The notes: generated by a model not told the origin, from the sequence alone. Positions 1 through 12,042 are shown, counted from the stretch's first letter. The stretch is DNA of 64,000 nt from Glaciozyma antarctica PI12 (GCA_002917775.1 KZ627160.1:898241-962240), one strand, 5' to 3'. A program made the numbers and translations.

Positions 1-2
1 CG

Positions 3-233
3 TTGCGCTCGTGCATGGGTTGTGGCAGGATACGGTCGCGTTGGAGATTGTCGTTGGGGGTTTTTGGCCGGCTGTTTTGGCCGACTGTGGGGTTTTCGTC
101 GGTGATTTTGCTCTCTGCGTTCGCGGTAGGGGGGAAGAGAACGAGTGGGCGTCGAGGTGATGGAGACGGAGTTGTTGTTCTTGATAAGAAAAAATACCCT
201 GAGATTTACCAACGCCTTCGAGAGTGGAAGTAA
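3..233 (+). CDS. possible 3' end of an unidentified gene (partial)
   Basis: An open frame enters from the left edge and stops at 233; its last codons encode a charged tail (LDKKKYPEIYQRLREWK). A second frame is also open from position 2 to about 154, so the true frame is undecided. No domain is visible and no family is recognised. It would be the tail of a plus-strand gene that begins outside the window. Low confidence, because the run of AAG/AAA/AAA codons is unlike the C-ending codons of the clear genes. Confidence 0.2.
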   Translation: MRSCMGCGRIRSRWRLSLGVFGRLFWPTVGFSSVILLSAFAVGGKRTSGRRGDGDGVVVLDKKKYPEIYQRLREWK

Positions 234-685
234 GGGAGACTCGGGAGATATTCGAGAAGAAAGGGAGCCGGAGGAGGTCGGTCGACGAGAAAGCGAAGCG
301 AGCACGCACCTTTGTGCACCTCGCTTCCAGTCAGCAGCGTCCTCCTTGCAGACACGGGAAGACCGCACGACGTTCAGCACCACCTCCCGCCCACGTACGA
401 GCTACACAACCCTGGCGGAGCTGCTCGATCGACCGCGAGAACGACTCAAGCTCCTCGTCTCCAAGGCGAGTCCCTCGTCGTCGGATGTGAATGGCTGGGA
501 TGTGGGAGAGGTTGCCAGATTTGCCCGTTTTCTGGTGGAGACACCGCTGTGGGTTGCGCAGCTGGAGCGGCTCCTACGCGAGCAGCGTTGGCTGCCGCTA
601 CCGATGGGGATTGATGGCGCAGCTTCCTCTGCTCAAGCGCATGACACTGATTCTAGTAAACAGCGTCTCTCAAGGTTACTTCGAT

Positions 686-1703
686 ATGAAGCAAGGCAAC
701 GAGTGCGTCGTCTGCGGCGTTGCCGCGACGCTGAGGTGCGCGAGGTGCAAGGTCGTGTACTGCTCCCAATCTCATCAAGCTCTCGTGCGTGCTCCGATTC
801 CTCTAGTTCAAGCGCGCGCCAGCTAATGGCTTCGTCTCGCCGTAGATGTGGCCCAGCCACAAGATGCTGTGCGGCAACGACTTGCTCTTCAATCGTCAGG
901 CCAACGTGACTCGCGAGCGACTTCGACTTCTTCGCAGCGACTCAGCAAAGTGCGTTCTTTCTCGCCACTTGATACTAAACAGTCCTGATGCTTGCATCAG
1001 TGACGACCGAGGCCGCAGAATTCCTCGGTCTCACGCTCCGCGACGAGCCATCGGGCACCATCGTGCAGACCATTCTCGCACAGCTTCCTGAGGAGCTGGA
1101 TCCTCTCGAGGTTCGTCGCTGCTACAGCTTTCGTATCGAGGGTTAGATCCTACTCACCTCCTTTTTTTGCTTCGCAGGTGTGGTGGGAGAGGATGAATCG
1201 CCAAATCAGCTCCTTCAGCCCCGAACAGCGCAACGAATGGATCGCAACCTTTCACGTCACCATCATGGGAACCACATCAGCTCCTACCTTCTTCTTCTCC
1301 ACCAATCTTTACCCCTTCTACCAGATCAGCGGATTCCAGCTCCTTATGGCCCACCACGGCATCGCCGAGTCCCTCCAGAGCCCCTTCCTTCAGCATACCT
1401 TTGACTTCTACATTCTACTCAAATCCCGCGCGTAGCGGGAAAATTGCGGGCATGGAGAAGGCGTATTTTGAGATCGCTTGGGAGCGGCTGCAGCGGTCGA
1501 ATAGGGCTGTGGAGGAAACGCTGGAGCTACGGCAGCACGACCTGCGCGAGTTGCTGGACCACCAGTTGCAGGCCTCGCGACTACTTCTTTGCGTACTGGT
1601 GCGAAGCTTGCAAGGGTCGACGGCGGCGGAATTTACTGGCTTGTTGGAGGAGGCGCTGGATAGGACGGAGGAGGCGAGGAGGCGTGGTGGTGGGGAGTTG
1701 TAG
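686..1703 (+). pseudogene. MYND zinc-finger gene, copy 1 (disrupted)
   Basis: The start is ATG 686. Exon 1 encodes most of a MYND finger (CVVCG, CARC, VYCSQSHQ); after an intron at 785-845 exon 2 supplies the closing MWPSHKMLC. Further introns fit at 950-1000 and 1111-1177, with the genome's usual donors and acceptors. MYND fingers are protein-interaction zinc modules; the rest of the protein matches only the other two copies here. Compared with copy 2, exon 2 has one extra base near 911-925 that throws the frame out before the second intron. The frame also stops at 1433-1435, while homology (the QRSNRAVEETLELR stretch) continues in another frame to 1703. Two independent breaks suggest a dying gene, unless they are sequencing errors. 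The expected product would be a MYND protein of unknown role. Confidence 0.65.
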
Positions 1704-2582
1704 TTGTCAGCGGCGCGCGGGGCTTGTGAAGGAGTCAGTTTGATTCTTGAGTCAGAGGAGTCGAGCGAGAGAGAAGCACCGAGTTCGACGAAAAGAAAAA
1801 ACTGCACGAGCTTCGTTGTCGTTCTCCTCCTCCCTCCGACAAGCTTTCATCTGTAGTGCACGCGGAAAACCTCCTCTTTTCTCTCCAAACCATACAGCAG
1901 CAAACGCAGGAGCAGCAAGCGCAGGTTCTGTTACTCGAGCTGCATCTTGAGCTAGTGTGAACTCGCTACCGAGCTCTCGCCAGCTGTCTCGCTCAGAGGG
2001 CGTCGAACAGCTGGAACCAAGCCACCGCGTCTCAATTTAAAGACGAGTCACTTTCCTAGACGGCTTTAACCAGTATCAGAGCTGTCCTCGAATCGACCGC
2101 TTTCGAAAGACTTGGTGACTCCCGAGCTTCGCAGCGCCGTCCTACTTCAGCTCATCGACTATCAGCTCAGCGAGAATCTATGCGTCATCTGCGATGACTT
2201 CTGTATCCCCCTGCGAATTTGAAGCGTTTGCGAAACCCATCTGCTTCGTAACGCCAGACCCCGAAAAAACCTCTGTCGCCTGCGAAGCCCTCGTCCTCCT
2301 TCCTCGCCTCACCACCTGCGCACGCCGCCTGCACAAAGACCTTGAAGCTGCCTGTTCCATCTTACTCCCCCTCGCCCGTCCTCCCGTCCCCCCGCCCCAG
2401 ACTCCACCTTCGCAATAGCGAGGGTCTTCCACCCCTCGTGCCACTGCTCCCGCCCTCACACGCTCTTCCTCCCCTCTCGAACTCAACGGGAACAGCTCTC
2501 GTCCTGGTCACACACGCGAACAGAGACGTAAATGTATGTATTGCCCAACAAAGCTCCCCCCACGCGACCTCTTTTGATGAAT
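1704..2582. other. interval between MYND copy 1 and the ARMT1-like gene; no firm gene
   Basis: No convincing gene is seen. A short plus frame (2194-2418) and a short frame around 2110-2215 with fair codon use (PELRSAVLLQLIDYQLSEN) may be remnants, but I can match them to nothing. The interval also holds the 3' flank of the minus-strand ARMT1-like gene. Confidence 0.4.
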
Positions 2583-4806
2583 CTAAAGCACGATCTCCTC
2601 GTTCGGGTGTCCCTGACTGAGGAGGACGACGGCGTACTAAACCAACGCGCGTCAGCACTTCTCTCCACGCTCACAATTTAAGAAAGAACGCACCTTCCCA
2701 CTGATCTTCCACCCCGGTTCCTCGGCGTCCAACCTCGCTCCCTCCTCTCCCGAGATACCGACAACAACGTCCGACTTGATCGTGCGAAGCGAGAGAACTG
2801 CGTCGTATTCGCGAGTAAGTGAGTGTGCGAGAGGGAGAGCGAGGGACGGACCGGGGGGAGCTCCGGGCTCCGAAGCGAGAGGACCGATAGCGACGTCGAA
2901 AGCCGTGTCCATGGGGGCGTGGCAGTCGTACGTCAGTTCTGCGACGCGGAGTCAGTACGCTTCGAAAAGGAAAGGGAGAGGGACGGACTTCGGTGGTTGA
3001 GATCTCCCTGCGAGCACGAAGTCAGCTTGAGCCCGTCAAGAGGGAGGTTAAGGACGGACCTTGAAGATGACGAGATCGGCGTTCGCAAGGTGAATGAAGA
3101 GATCCGGCGCCTCAGTCTTGAGGTCCCAGAACGTCCATCCTGTTTCCATTCTCAGCCAAACGCCGGCAGACAGCTAGATACGGAGAGAACGCACCAGTGA
3201 TCCAGAACGGGTGCTGCTCGTAGACCCACTTGCCCTCACGCTCGTACTGCTTCCACCTCTCGCCCATAAGCTTGAGACTCGCTAGCTCCTCGTCGCTGCG
3301 TTCAGGGAAGAGGTGGCCGTACTGCGAACGGTTCGTCAGCTATCGCCACGATCGAGGGGAGAGCGAGAAGGTACGCACGACCATGCTGTTGAGAAGCCAC
3401 TTCCAATCCTGCCTCGTGACATCCGAAACGAACCACGCAAAGCGCTTTCCATGGAAGCGGACCTGAGACGCCAGTCCACTCTGGATGAGCCAGTCGGCGT
3501 AAACGCAGTCGCAGTACAGTTCTGCGTGCGAGGAGTTAGCGGGGCTAAACAGGAGGGAGGGGGGAGCGTACCAAAGCCTGCGTTGTCAAGCACTGTACGG
3601 GGAGTTAGTGCGTGTGGAGAGTGAGGGAGCGAGAGGACGTACCGAAATCAACGCGCCCGCCCGTCTTGCCCTTGCCGAGGCTGACGTCCTTGGTGTTGCC
3701 GAACGAGGGAGACGAAACGAGGTTCCAGAGTTCGGGAAGGTGGTTCCCTAGGATGTTGGTCTCAACTGCAGCGAGGTTCTCCCCACCGGTCGACTGAAGC
3801 TTCTTGATGTCCTCCTCGGTCATCTACGATCCTCATTAGCCGGCGTCGACGAAAGCGAGGAAGGGGACGAACGTTGATGAGGAGCGAGAGATCGGTCGAG
3901 TTACCCCAGAGGCAGACTTGCGTGAGCTCGAGGAAGAGGAGCTTCTTCGCTTCGAGCTGGAGCTCGGGGCTGAGCGACTCGTTGACGACAAACGGCTCTG
4001 CGAAGCGCGTCGAGAGCTCAAAGACGGCGTCTCCCGAACGAGCGAACGTGTCGCACTCTGTATCGCCGAAATCAGCTGCGTTCGCGAGGAGGTGGAATGA
4101 GGAACGCACTCTGGCGGAAGAAGACGTCGTAGCTCTTCCAGAACTTGGAGACGCTGAAGCATTCGTGAAGGCTGCGTTTCCTCATCAGCTCAGATCCTTC
4201 GCAGCAATACGCAGGACCCACCGTCGGTAGTGCAGCGCCTCAGCAAACAACCACGGCGCGCTCTTCCAGTCCTTGCCGCGGAAGTAGCGCGCAATCTCCT
4301 TGTTCCAAAGCGGAACGTCCGCCTCTCCATCGTCGACGATAGGGCGGAGAACGGTGTTGGACATGAGGTCCTCGTGGAGGTCCTCCATGCGCGAGATGCA
4401 GGCCGTGAGATCAACGATACGCTCTTCCTCGTACTGCGTCGCGGAGGTGAGTCTCGAGTGGGAGGAGGGAGGGAAAGACGGACCTCATCGTTAAGCGTTT
4501 TGACAACGTCGTCGATCGCTTTGCCTAGGATGGTGGGGAGACGAACGCCCATCGTTGCATGCGCGAAGGAGTACTGTGCGTCGTAGCGAGTTGATGAGCT
4601 GTCCCCCTGCCACAACACCAGCAGCTCAACTTACCTCATGATAACCACGGTAAGCGGGCCACGGAGGGTTGTTGGGGTCGACGCGGGAGGGAGTGCGAGG
4701 GTACTGTGGACGGGGGGTCAGCTCGGACTCTACGAGGGCACAGAGGTCGTGTGGGGGTCGCGCAGGCACGATGCTGCACCGTAGGCTCGTGTATAGTGGC
4801 GCCCAT
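2583..4806 (-). CDS. ARMT1: ARMT1/DUF89-family metal-dependent damage-control phosphatase
   Basis: Spliced minus-strand gene collinear with yeast YMR027W and animal ARMT1. The chosen start (ATG 4804-4806, MGATIHEPT) joins through an intron to YPRTPSRVDPNNPPW and then SFAHATMGVRLPTILGKAID, the family's N-terminal helix. Further on come VPLWNKEIARY, LFAEALHYRRW and LWGNSTDLSLL. The catalytic core reads VDF|VLDNAGF|ELYCD and FHGKRFAWFVSDVT; the Asp-Asn of LDNAGFE and the Asp of FVSDV are the expected metal/phosphate ligands. The C-terminus runs through AFDVAIGPLA to an end at HPNEEIVL. The family dephosphorylates sugar phosphates such as fructose-1-phosphate in the cytosol, as metabolite damage control. 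A protein-carboxyl methyltransferase activity claimed for the human protein is disputed. It is the last of three tandem minus-strand genes. All motifs are intact and introns have standard ends. Confidence 0.92.
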
Positions 4807-5358
4807 CTCTTCCGCAAGGAACGAGTTCGCGCAGGTCCTGCACCAGCTTCCCCAGACTCGCCAGCTGCTTAGCTTCGATCGTTCCCCCGCCCTGGCGCCG
4901 AGCCTATCGTATCGCCCTCCTGCACTCCTCGCCCTCTCAGCTCTTCCACCCCGCTCCTCCACCCATGCAGGTGCACTCGTACACGCCCCGTCCACCACGA
5001 TACGCCGACTCACGGAAGCTGCCTGTCCCCCGAATCCAGCGAGCTTGGGAGGAAGCCCCGTCAACACCAAATTGGTCTTCTTGGGCTGGGCTGAGGGGTG
5101 TCCCTTGTCGGTTCCTGGGAGCTTGAGGGAGGAGTTGTTGGACATCGTTGTTGAATCTGGCGTGGTGGAGGAAGGAGAGCAGCGAGGCGGCGAGTGAGAT
5201 GCGATTTGGCTCAGCAGTGACGTTGACACGCGCGGGAGCGGAGCCGCCTGGGCCGAACGTGCTTCCCCTTCAACTTGAGCGTAGTGCAGTGGGAAGGCAG
5301 TCGATAAGTAGATTAAGATAGGTACTGCAGACGCCCGCCTTCCTCCAGGAGAACTCGC
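4807..5358. promoter_or_regulatory. intergenic, upstream of the ARMT1-like gene
   Basis: About 550 bp between the end of the PRXL2-like gene and the ARMT1-like start, so it should hold the 5'UTR and promoter of the latter. A minus-strand open frame crosses it (an ATG near 5145 begins MSNNSSLKLPG), but it does not splice obviously into the family's N-terminus and I do not call it coding. Confidence 0.4.
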
Positions 5359-6711
5359 TCATAGACTCGAAATTGGAGTGCGAAAGACCGACTCGGCGTC
5401 CTCGGGGCTCAGCTTGACTCCAGCGGCGGCGAACAGGTCCTGGACCTGCGAGTAAGATAGATCAGGAGAGGACGCAGGAGGAGGAGAGAACGAGCGTACC
5501 TCGGAGTGATTGCGAGTTGTCGACATTCGTGAGCTGTAAAGACATCGGATCCCTTCGTCGTCGCCTGCTCAACCAGATCATCAGCAGCAGTTCCAAAAGG
5601 TAAACGAACGAACGCGCCTCCAGAAGCAAACACAAACTCGCCTCCTAGCTGCGACTGATTCCCTGGATTCCCTCGCAAGCTCAACCCGCTCTGCACGACC
5701 CACATCAGCCTCGCTCCTCCCACACAATCGCACGAACTCACCACCGTACTCGCGACAACATTCGCCAACTTCCCCCTCGTAACATAGGTCCCCTTCTCCT
5801 CCTCACTCCCCCCGTCCAGCGTCTTCCTCGTCATCCCAAGCGCCTTGTACAATTTCCGACCTTTCGGATCGACGTACAAAGGGAATGGGCAATTGAGTCG
5901 AGAGCGATAGGTCGAGATGAGGGATGGAGAACCGGAAGAGATAAGGAGGATGTAGAGGGGTGGGATCGGGGCGACGGAACCGAGGAAGGAGGAGGAGAGG
6001 GAGGCGAGCGAGTGGGTAGCGGCGTTGAGAGCTACGACGTATTGCTGACAGAAGCCACACCTGCTCTTTCTGCGTTAGATGCTTCACCACGTTCTGGATG
6101 CAGTGGAGGAACGCACCACAGGTGCCGCAGGAACACCACGACTGCCTGACCTCGCTCCCGAATCAGGTCCTCGAACGCAATCTCCTTTCCCGACTCCCCA
6201 ACGAGCATACACTTTGCCGCCTCTACAACCACGCAACCGCATCAGCTTCCTCCTCCCTCCTCCACGACAAAAGCGCGAACGCACCTCTGAGTCTCTCCTC
6301 ACTCGGCCTCCCAAACCTATCGAACCCACCCACCTTCTCCCCGCCTACCTCCTCCTGCAGAACCCTACTCATACCCAGCCCACTCCCCCCTTCCAAGCTT
6401 CTCCGCCTCCTAGCATCCAAGCTCCTCCTAGCCGCCCTCCCCGCTTCTCCAGCGCTCAACTCCCTCCCCTCCTCTCTAGCGCTCCCCGCCGCTCCTCCCT
6501 GCCCCACCGCCTCGTCCTTCAAGTGGTGGCAAGCACACCCCGCACCCTCGGCAGTCTGCCGGAGGAAAGGAAGGACGGAATCGGAGTCGCTTCGCGGGGA
6601 GGAGAGAGGGCGTTTTGGAGGGGAGTCGGAGAGCCGTGTGGTGGTGAGAGCAGGAGCGGAGAGGGTTGAGGTGGATGGGACTGGGACTGGGGCGGATAAG
6701 GATACGGACAT
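5359..6711 (-). CDS. peroxiredoxin-like 2 (PRXL2/AAED1) thioredoxin-fold protein
   Basis: Minus-strand gene of about five exons. The start ATG 6709-6711 opens a poorly conserved, Ser/Pro- and Arg-rich region of about 140 residues. The thioredoxin-like domain follows: IAFEDLIRERGQAVVVFLRH, then a CxxC pair split by an intron (WC|GFCQQYV), then YVDPKGRKLYKALGM and a GNPGNQSQLGGEFVFASGG segment. Splicing the last exons gives SRMSTTRNHSE|VQDLFAAAGVKL and a stop at 5359. This order matches PRXL2C/AAED1 proteins (AhpC/TSA clan), thought to be antioxidant or redox-regulatory; no substrate is certain. It lies about 190 bp downstream of GAA1 on the same strand. The long N-terminal extension looks fungal and could hold a targeting signal, but I see no clear one. 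Confidence 0.85.
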
Positions 6712-6900
6712 GGCTGGAGGAAGAGGAGGAGAGGCAAAAGTGCTTCGTGTGGGCCAGCCTTTGGGGACGCGTGCCGCAGCACCTCGTGGCGCCGTGTCTG
6801 ATCTGGCCTCTTGCTCATCGTACATAGGCTCTTACCTACTGGGGCGAGAACAGCTCGCGCAGATCCTGCTTGCGTAAACCACCCGCATCTCCGCGGACCC

Positions 6901-9184
6901 TTAAACCAACGTCGCCGTAGCAGCCTGCAACAACAACGGCACCCCAACCCCCATCACCATTGGCGCACTCCACCCTCCTGTAACCCACCACTCCACTCCC
7001 CTCTCCCTGACCCACCCATCCGCCCCTCCCTCATTCGCGACCCTCCACAGCGCCCATATCACCGGCGGGCTGATCCCCACGAGCGCGAATTGCTGAAGAC
7101 GGCTTAGGGCGTCGGATTTGTAGGGACGGGAGAGGGTGAGAGGTAGGGAGAGGAAGGAGAGAGCGAGGGCTGCGCCGATGTTGAGGGTTGAGACGATGGC
7201 GATGAGGAGGCCTCCGAGGATTAGGGAGAGGGATTTGAGAGTTGATGAGAGGGGCGCTGTGGGGGTGAGAGGGGGTGGGAAGAGGAGAGAGAGAGCGGAG
7301 AGGAGGAGAGGGGCGAAGAGGAGGGTTATGATGATTGTTGGGCCGAGGAGGGGCTGCGAGGGGGTTAGATTGAGCGTGAGGGGGAGGGGAGGACGTACGT
7401 GAGAATCGGCGGTAGGGTCTATCCGCATTCCTAGCACTAGCAGCCCTGCGCTGATAGCGTGCGTAGCAGCTATCACCGCCAACGCCCTCCCAATCGGTTT
7501 CCTTGCGCGTATCACCTTCAACCCCTTCGTACTCTTCGCAAGCTCGCTCCACATCGTCAACCCCATCACTGTCATCCCTGCGCTCACGAGCACGGAAGAA
7601 GCGAGGTAATTCCCAACTGAAATGAAGGAATCGACCGAGGTCATGAGGTAGAGGAAGAAGGATTGGTGGAATCGCTCGTTGTTGTTGTTGAGCGAACGGA
7701 AGGTCGATTCGACAGCTCTGCGAATCGTCAGCGCGCGCTTTGAACGAGGGAGAGAGGGACGTACCGACCCAGCGTGTGGAACCCGTGCGGCCCTTCGGCT
7801 GGTACACCGAAGAACGTGATGGCGTCGATACGGTACCGACCATACACCCCCTCTGGACCTCCTGCTCTCCCCGCTGCGCCCAGCGACAACTGCGTGAAGA
7901 GGTTCTTTGCCGCTCGTTCGTACTTTTGCACTGCGGGAACGTCGAGGAATGATAGGGGAGTGCGGGCGAAGATGGAGGAGAGAGTGGAGAGAGTGGTGTC
8001 GGAGTGGAGGATTGGGGTGATGCCAGAGTGCTTGAGGATGTGAGAGGCGGCATTAATAAAGTCGAGGTTGGGGAGGTGGCCGTTGACGCCTTCTGCGGGC
8101 GGGGGCACAGTCAGTGTCGCTACTCAGAACGCGCGCGAGGGACGAACCGTAGAAGAGCCCGACGTGGTTGAAGGAATGATGAGGGTAGTCGATGTTGAGA
8201 GCTGCCCAAATAGGACCGGTGGTGAGGCTCAGTTGCTCAGCTTCGAGGTCTGCACGTCCAATCAGCGAGCAGCTCGCGAGGGAAGCGAGGACGACGCACT
8301 GGTTTGCCCGAAGCCATGGTACGAGTCCAGCCAGGCCTGAGCACCGTCGATATAGCCATCCGAGATGAGGAAGATGATGTCCTTTGACCACATCGAGTAC
8401 TCTGCGATCCTCGTCAGCTTCCGTTCGATTTCGCGAGAACGCCACGACCTCACTCTTGAGATAGTTCGCCAGCGCCAGGACGAGCGCCACTCCGCGCACG
8501 TTCACCCGTCGGTTCCGATCCTCATCCAGTCCTCGACTTAGCCACGACGCGCTCAGAACAAGAGCTTCCGCGCCATCCGTTTTCGGAGCTTGGAGGATCG
8601 AGTAGACGTTCGTTCCGCTCAGCGTCTGCTCTCCACCATCAGCTCAGCTCTTCACTCGAAGCGAGATGGCGCACCTGATTCGACGATCCCAGCTTGAAGC
8701 TGTACTCCTGCGTCGCAGACGGAAGTCCGAGGACCTGGAATGCGTCCTGAATCGCCTTTGCCCTCCTATATCGCTCGTCAGCCCCGCCCCTTCTCCGCAC
8801 ACGAAGAACGCACACTTCGCTCGACCCCTCCGCACTCCACCGCACCACGTCGTCCGCGTACCGATCCGCAATATGCACATCCGCCCAATTCCAGTAAGTA
8901 TTCACCTACTCTCATATCAGCTCCCTCCTCCCAACCGACCCAAAAAAGCGCACCTGTCCCGGCTGTAAAGCATTCTCGCTAACGTAGTGCTTCCGTCCCA
9001 AGCCCTCCCAGGGTAGTGCGAGGAGGTAGAGGAAACCGGCGAGGATGAGGAGAGTGCGGAAGTAGGGGAGGAGGGAGGCGGCGCGGGAAGTGAGCTTTTC
9101 GCGGCGGATGATGGAGGCGCGGAAGCGGGTGAGAGGGTCGGTGGTGGGGAAGAGGAGGGACTTGAGGCGGGTGAGAGGGGACAT
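6901..9184 (-). CDS. GAA1: GPI-anchor transamidase subunit GAA1
   Basis: Spliced minus-strand gene of about nine exons. The start at 9184 gives MSPLTRLKSLLFPT, followed by an N-terminal membrane segment (about residues 47-62, TLLILAGFLYLLAL). Then comes the lumenal M28-peptidase-like region: NTYWNWADVHIADRYADDVV, LGSSNQ, GTNVYSILQAP, GVALVLALANYL, DIIFLISDG and GAQAWLDSYHG. The motif GPHGFHTLGR precedes a C-terminal half with several hydrophobic helices (SVLVSAGMTVMGLTM, LALSFLSLPL and others) ending at 6901. Gaa1 is a subunit of the ER-membrane GPI transamidase, which swaps a protein's C-terminal signal for a GPI anchor; it is proposed to help present the GPI or form the amide bond. Motif order and the multi-pass C-terminus fit the family well. 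No damage is seen. Confidence 0.93.
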
Positions 9185-10484
9185 GGTCTGCGTGAGGGAG
9201 GGGTCAGCAAGCTGCAACGCGGAGAGCTGGCAGTGGGATAGGTCGGGTCTGATTACGCTGTGGAGGGCACCGACAACGCAGCACTTCTGCCAGCATCTCC
9301 AGTCGGAGAAGGCAGCGAGAGAGCGCGGCTGGGAGCAGGACTCCATCGCGACGAGAGCAGCTCCCTCAGCTTGGCACGTAGGCACTGCTGCTCTAGTATC
9401 TGTGAGGAACGCCCTATACCTCCCTTCAGAACAGTTCCCTGGAGTGCGAGTCCCTCCGCGAAGGAATGTGCTGCACCACCAAGCCCCGTCACGACTTGCC
9501 AGCTCCAATCCCCCGCCTCCGAGTCTGCAGGACGAGCGACCACCCCTAAAACAAGCGCGCAGCTCCTCTGTTCCTCCTTCGGCTCCAATACAGCAAGCCT
9601 GGCAAGGAGCGGAGAGCACCCGGAGGAGAAGCACCGACCGCCCCTCGTCAGCTCCCACAGCTCGCCTCCGCCCACCACTCCCCAGTCCCTTGCCCCTCCA
9701 CTAGCCAACCTCTACTCCACTCACTTGAGAGGCAGTGGCACCTGCCCTTGACGCGTGTTGGAGCCCAGCGAAGGGTTGGCGTGTGGTGCTCGCGCTCCTC
9801 CTGCTCGTGGTTCCTTCGCTCGTTCGAGTCGGCGCCGCTGGCTAGGATTTCGGCGGGCGAAGATCGTCTACCCTATGCGAAGCTACCGACGTGTTGCTGG
9901 GCGTGAGTGGTGAGAGTTAACCAGCTCGAAGGCGGGTCCTCCGCTGTTTACGTCCGAGGATCCGAGGCTCGCTCTTCCTCTTTCGCCACATCTCCAGCAC
10001 AACTCGGTCTGGGAAGTCACGAGCAGCAAGGGTGCTGAACCAGGATCTAGTTCGTGGTGAGTGCGGCGCGGGTGAGCGGCAGTGTGGGGCGGGCGAGAAT
10101 GCTGATGGGGTTCGCGGGATCACGCGCTGAGGCGGGGGGACAAGCTCTGCTCTGGACGGGACCGAAGATAATTGCTCTGTGTGGTTGCCTTCATGGAGTG
10201 AGAGAGGGGGAGTTGAGAGAGGGGGAGTTACGCAGGCTGAGGGACGGAGCGAGGTGCGGTCTGCTCGGTCGAGGGCGTACCTTCTGAACGCTCCTCGAGG
10301 AGGTTCTTGATGGATTTGAAGCGGGTAGAGGAATACGCGTTCGCCTGAGAAGACGACAGGGACAGGCTCTGCTCCTGGTCCTCGCCGAGAGCCTGCTCAC
10401 CCCGGACTCCTGCCAGTGCTTCTACAACCTCCTGCTCGCACCTCGAACAGCACTGATGCTGCTTTCCGCAGGTCTCCTCAATTT
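9185..10484. other. intergenic region between GAA1 and the MFS pseudogene
   Basis: About 1.3 kb with no supported gene. It should contain the GAA1 promoter on its left side. Open frames on both strands (for example 9260-9751 plus, 9253-9708 minus) lack coding-like codon use. A short tandem duplication (two copies of GAGAGGGGGAGTT) lies near 10202-10229. Confidence 0.4.
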
Positions 10485-11417
10485 ATGGCCCCATCTGAAC
10501 GCTCAGCTTTTCTTCCAATCGACGCCGAAGATGACAAGCCCACTTTCATTGACCCTCTCTCCCTCACCTCCTCCCACCGCGCCGGTATCCTCGCAGGGAT
10601 ATGGACTGCGACGTTCCTTGCCTCGCTGAACAGTGAGTGCTCTCCTCTCTATCTCTAAAACAACGCTAACTCTTCGCAGTGACGCTCGACCCTAACCCTA
10701 AAACGAAGCTTCCTGGCTCGGAACTTCCTACCTCCTCGCCACCGTCACCTTTACGCTGCTGTACGGAAGGCTCTGCAACGTTCTCGGTCGGCGAGGTGCG
10801 AACCAGCTTGCCGTCGTTCTACTCTTCCTCGGGACGGTCGGGTGCGGCTTCGCAGGAAGCATGCGCCAGTTAATCGCAGCTAGATTCGTGAGTTGAATCC
10901 TAGCCCTCGCGAGAACCTCTCTGACGGACCGCGGTATCGGCCAAGTCCTAGACGTCGCCATCCCCTCCGCCATCTTCCAATCCAAGCTCGACAAGGAGCT
11001 CAAATCGGCAGCTCATCCTGAAGATCCGCCAAAACTCGCGAGTCGTGAACGAGCTTCCGATGGAGGTACAGCGACAAGCGAGGAAGGCTTTCGCGGTGAG
11101 CTTGCGAGCAATGTTTCTTTTCGGAGCCGGCTGCACGCTGCTAGCATTCCTCATTCGTCTCGGCATACGTCCTCTCCCACCGCGCAGTCAACTCGCTAAT
11201 CTCTCTCTAGATCCCCGAGCAATCGCTAGACTCTCCTCAAGGACACTGTTCCGATTCGGACGACTCTGACGACGAGGAATTCGCCCCCGCCCCTCCTCTC
11301 CCCCATCGCCGACATGCCCGCACCAGACCTTCTCCCCCCGCCCAACCACTCCATCTCTCCTCGTCTTCGTCCTCGGAGATTATCGACGTACGAATCGGAC
11401 GACGGGCAAGATCTTGA
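10485..11417 (+). pseudogene. MFS drug/amino-acid transporter, internally deleted
   Basis: ATG 10485 opens a normal MFS N-terminus (APSERSAFLPIDAEDDKP, then a first helix GILAGIWTATFLASLN) with an intron at 10633-10679. The next codons (MTL) are followed not by the usual loop but by about 14 bases reading accctaaccctaa, after which the family resumes in another frame as NEASWLGTSYLLATVTFTLL and YGRLCNVLGRRGANQ. After GSMRQLIAARF the middle of the protein is missing. The text resumes with IGQVLDVAIPSAIFQSKLD and VVNELPMEVQRQARKAFAVS, followed by the last helix and an acidic tail ending at 11417. Only the first few and last helices of a 14-TM DHA2-like carrier remain, so it cannot make a working transporter. 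It is a host gene remnant next to a decayed MYND gene. Confidence 0.75.
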
Positions 11418-12042
11418 GCCGAACGCCGTGCCGAGGAGTTGGAGGAGGGAGAGGAATGGGTCGGGGTTTGGGGTGGGGAGCTTGCGAGGGGGGGTCGGCT
11501 TGCGGAGGTAGGAGTGTGCGAGAAGTACGGTTAGTGAGGGGGATTCAGACGAGGAGCGTTGAGGTCGTCAACGTCAAGGTCGTCGGTGCTCGTTCGAGGG
11601 CATCACGCTTGCAACCGTGCGACTGGAAACTCCTCGTAAACCCCACGTTTACGACTGGTGCTGCGATACGCTGAAGGCTCGTTATCCATGTGCATTTGAG
11701 AGGAGAGAGAGAGCTTCGCACCACACTGGACTCCGGCATCCCTCCAGTTCAAGCCTTCCAGTTCAAGCCCTCCAGTTCAAGCTTGCACCACAGTTTCCTT
11801 CCAGACAGCCTCTCCTCAGGATCACAGGAAAGCTTTGGAAAAGCTCGCTTCGGCGAAGACAAGGTCGTGCCGAAGCACTCTGCGAATCCAGCACGAGGGC
11901 GCGAAGTGAATTGTGTCCTCCTCGACCTCTCTTCCTCGCGCAATCGCTTCTCTGCTCTACATGTTGACCGTGGCATCGACTTTGACACGCATGCTTTCAT
12001 AAAATAACGGCTACCACTTGCGCCACCCTCGTTCCTCCCACC
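11418..12042. other. intergenic; small tandem repeat, no gene seen
   Basis: About 620 bp between two pseudogenes. It contains three tandem copies of a 14-bp unit at 11743-11784. Short open frames exist on both strands, but none has family resemblance or coding-like codons. Confidence 0.4.
11743..11784. repeat. 14-bp tandem repeat, three copies
   Basis: The unit TCCAGTTCAAGCC(T/C) occurs three times head to tail at 11743-11756, 11757-11770 and 11771-11784, the last copy with two changes. It lies in the non-coding stretch beyond the MFS pseudogene. Confidence 0.85.

Noticed and set aside
7031-8053. 340-residue minus frame overlapping GAA1
   Set aside because: It is the wrong frame of GAA1 exons read through introns; Pro/Arg/Ser composition and no domain.
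10684-10702. Interstitial telomere array
   Set aside because: Only two units of CCCTAA are present, so it is at most a short repair patch, not an array.
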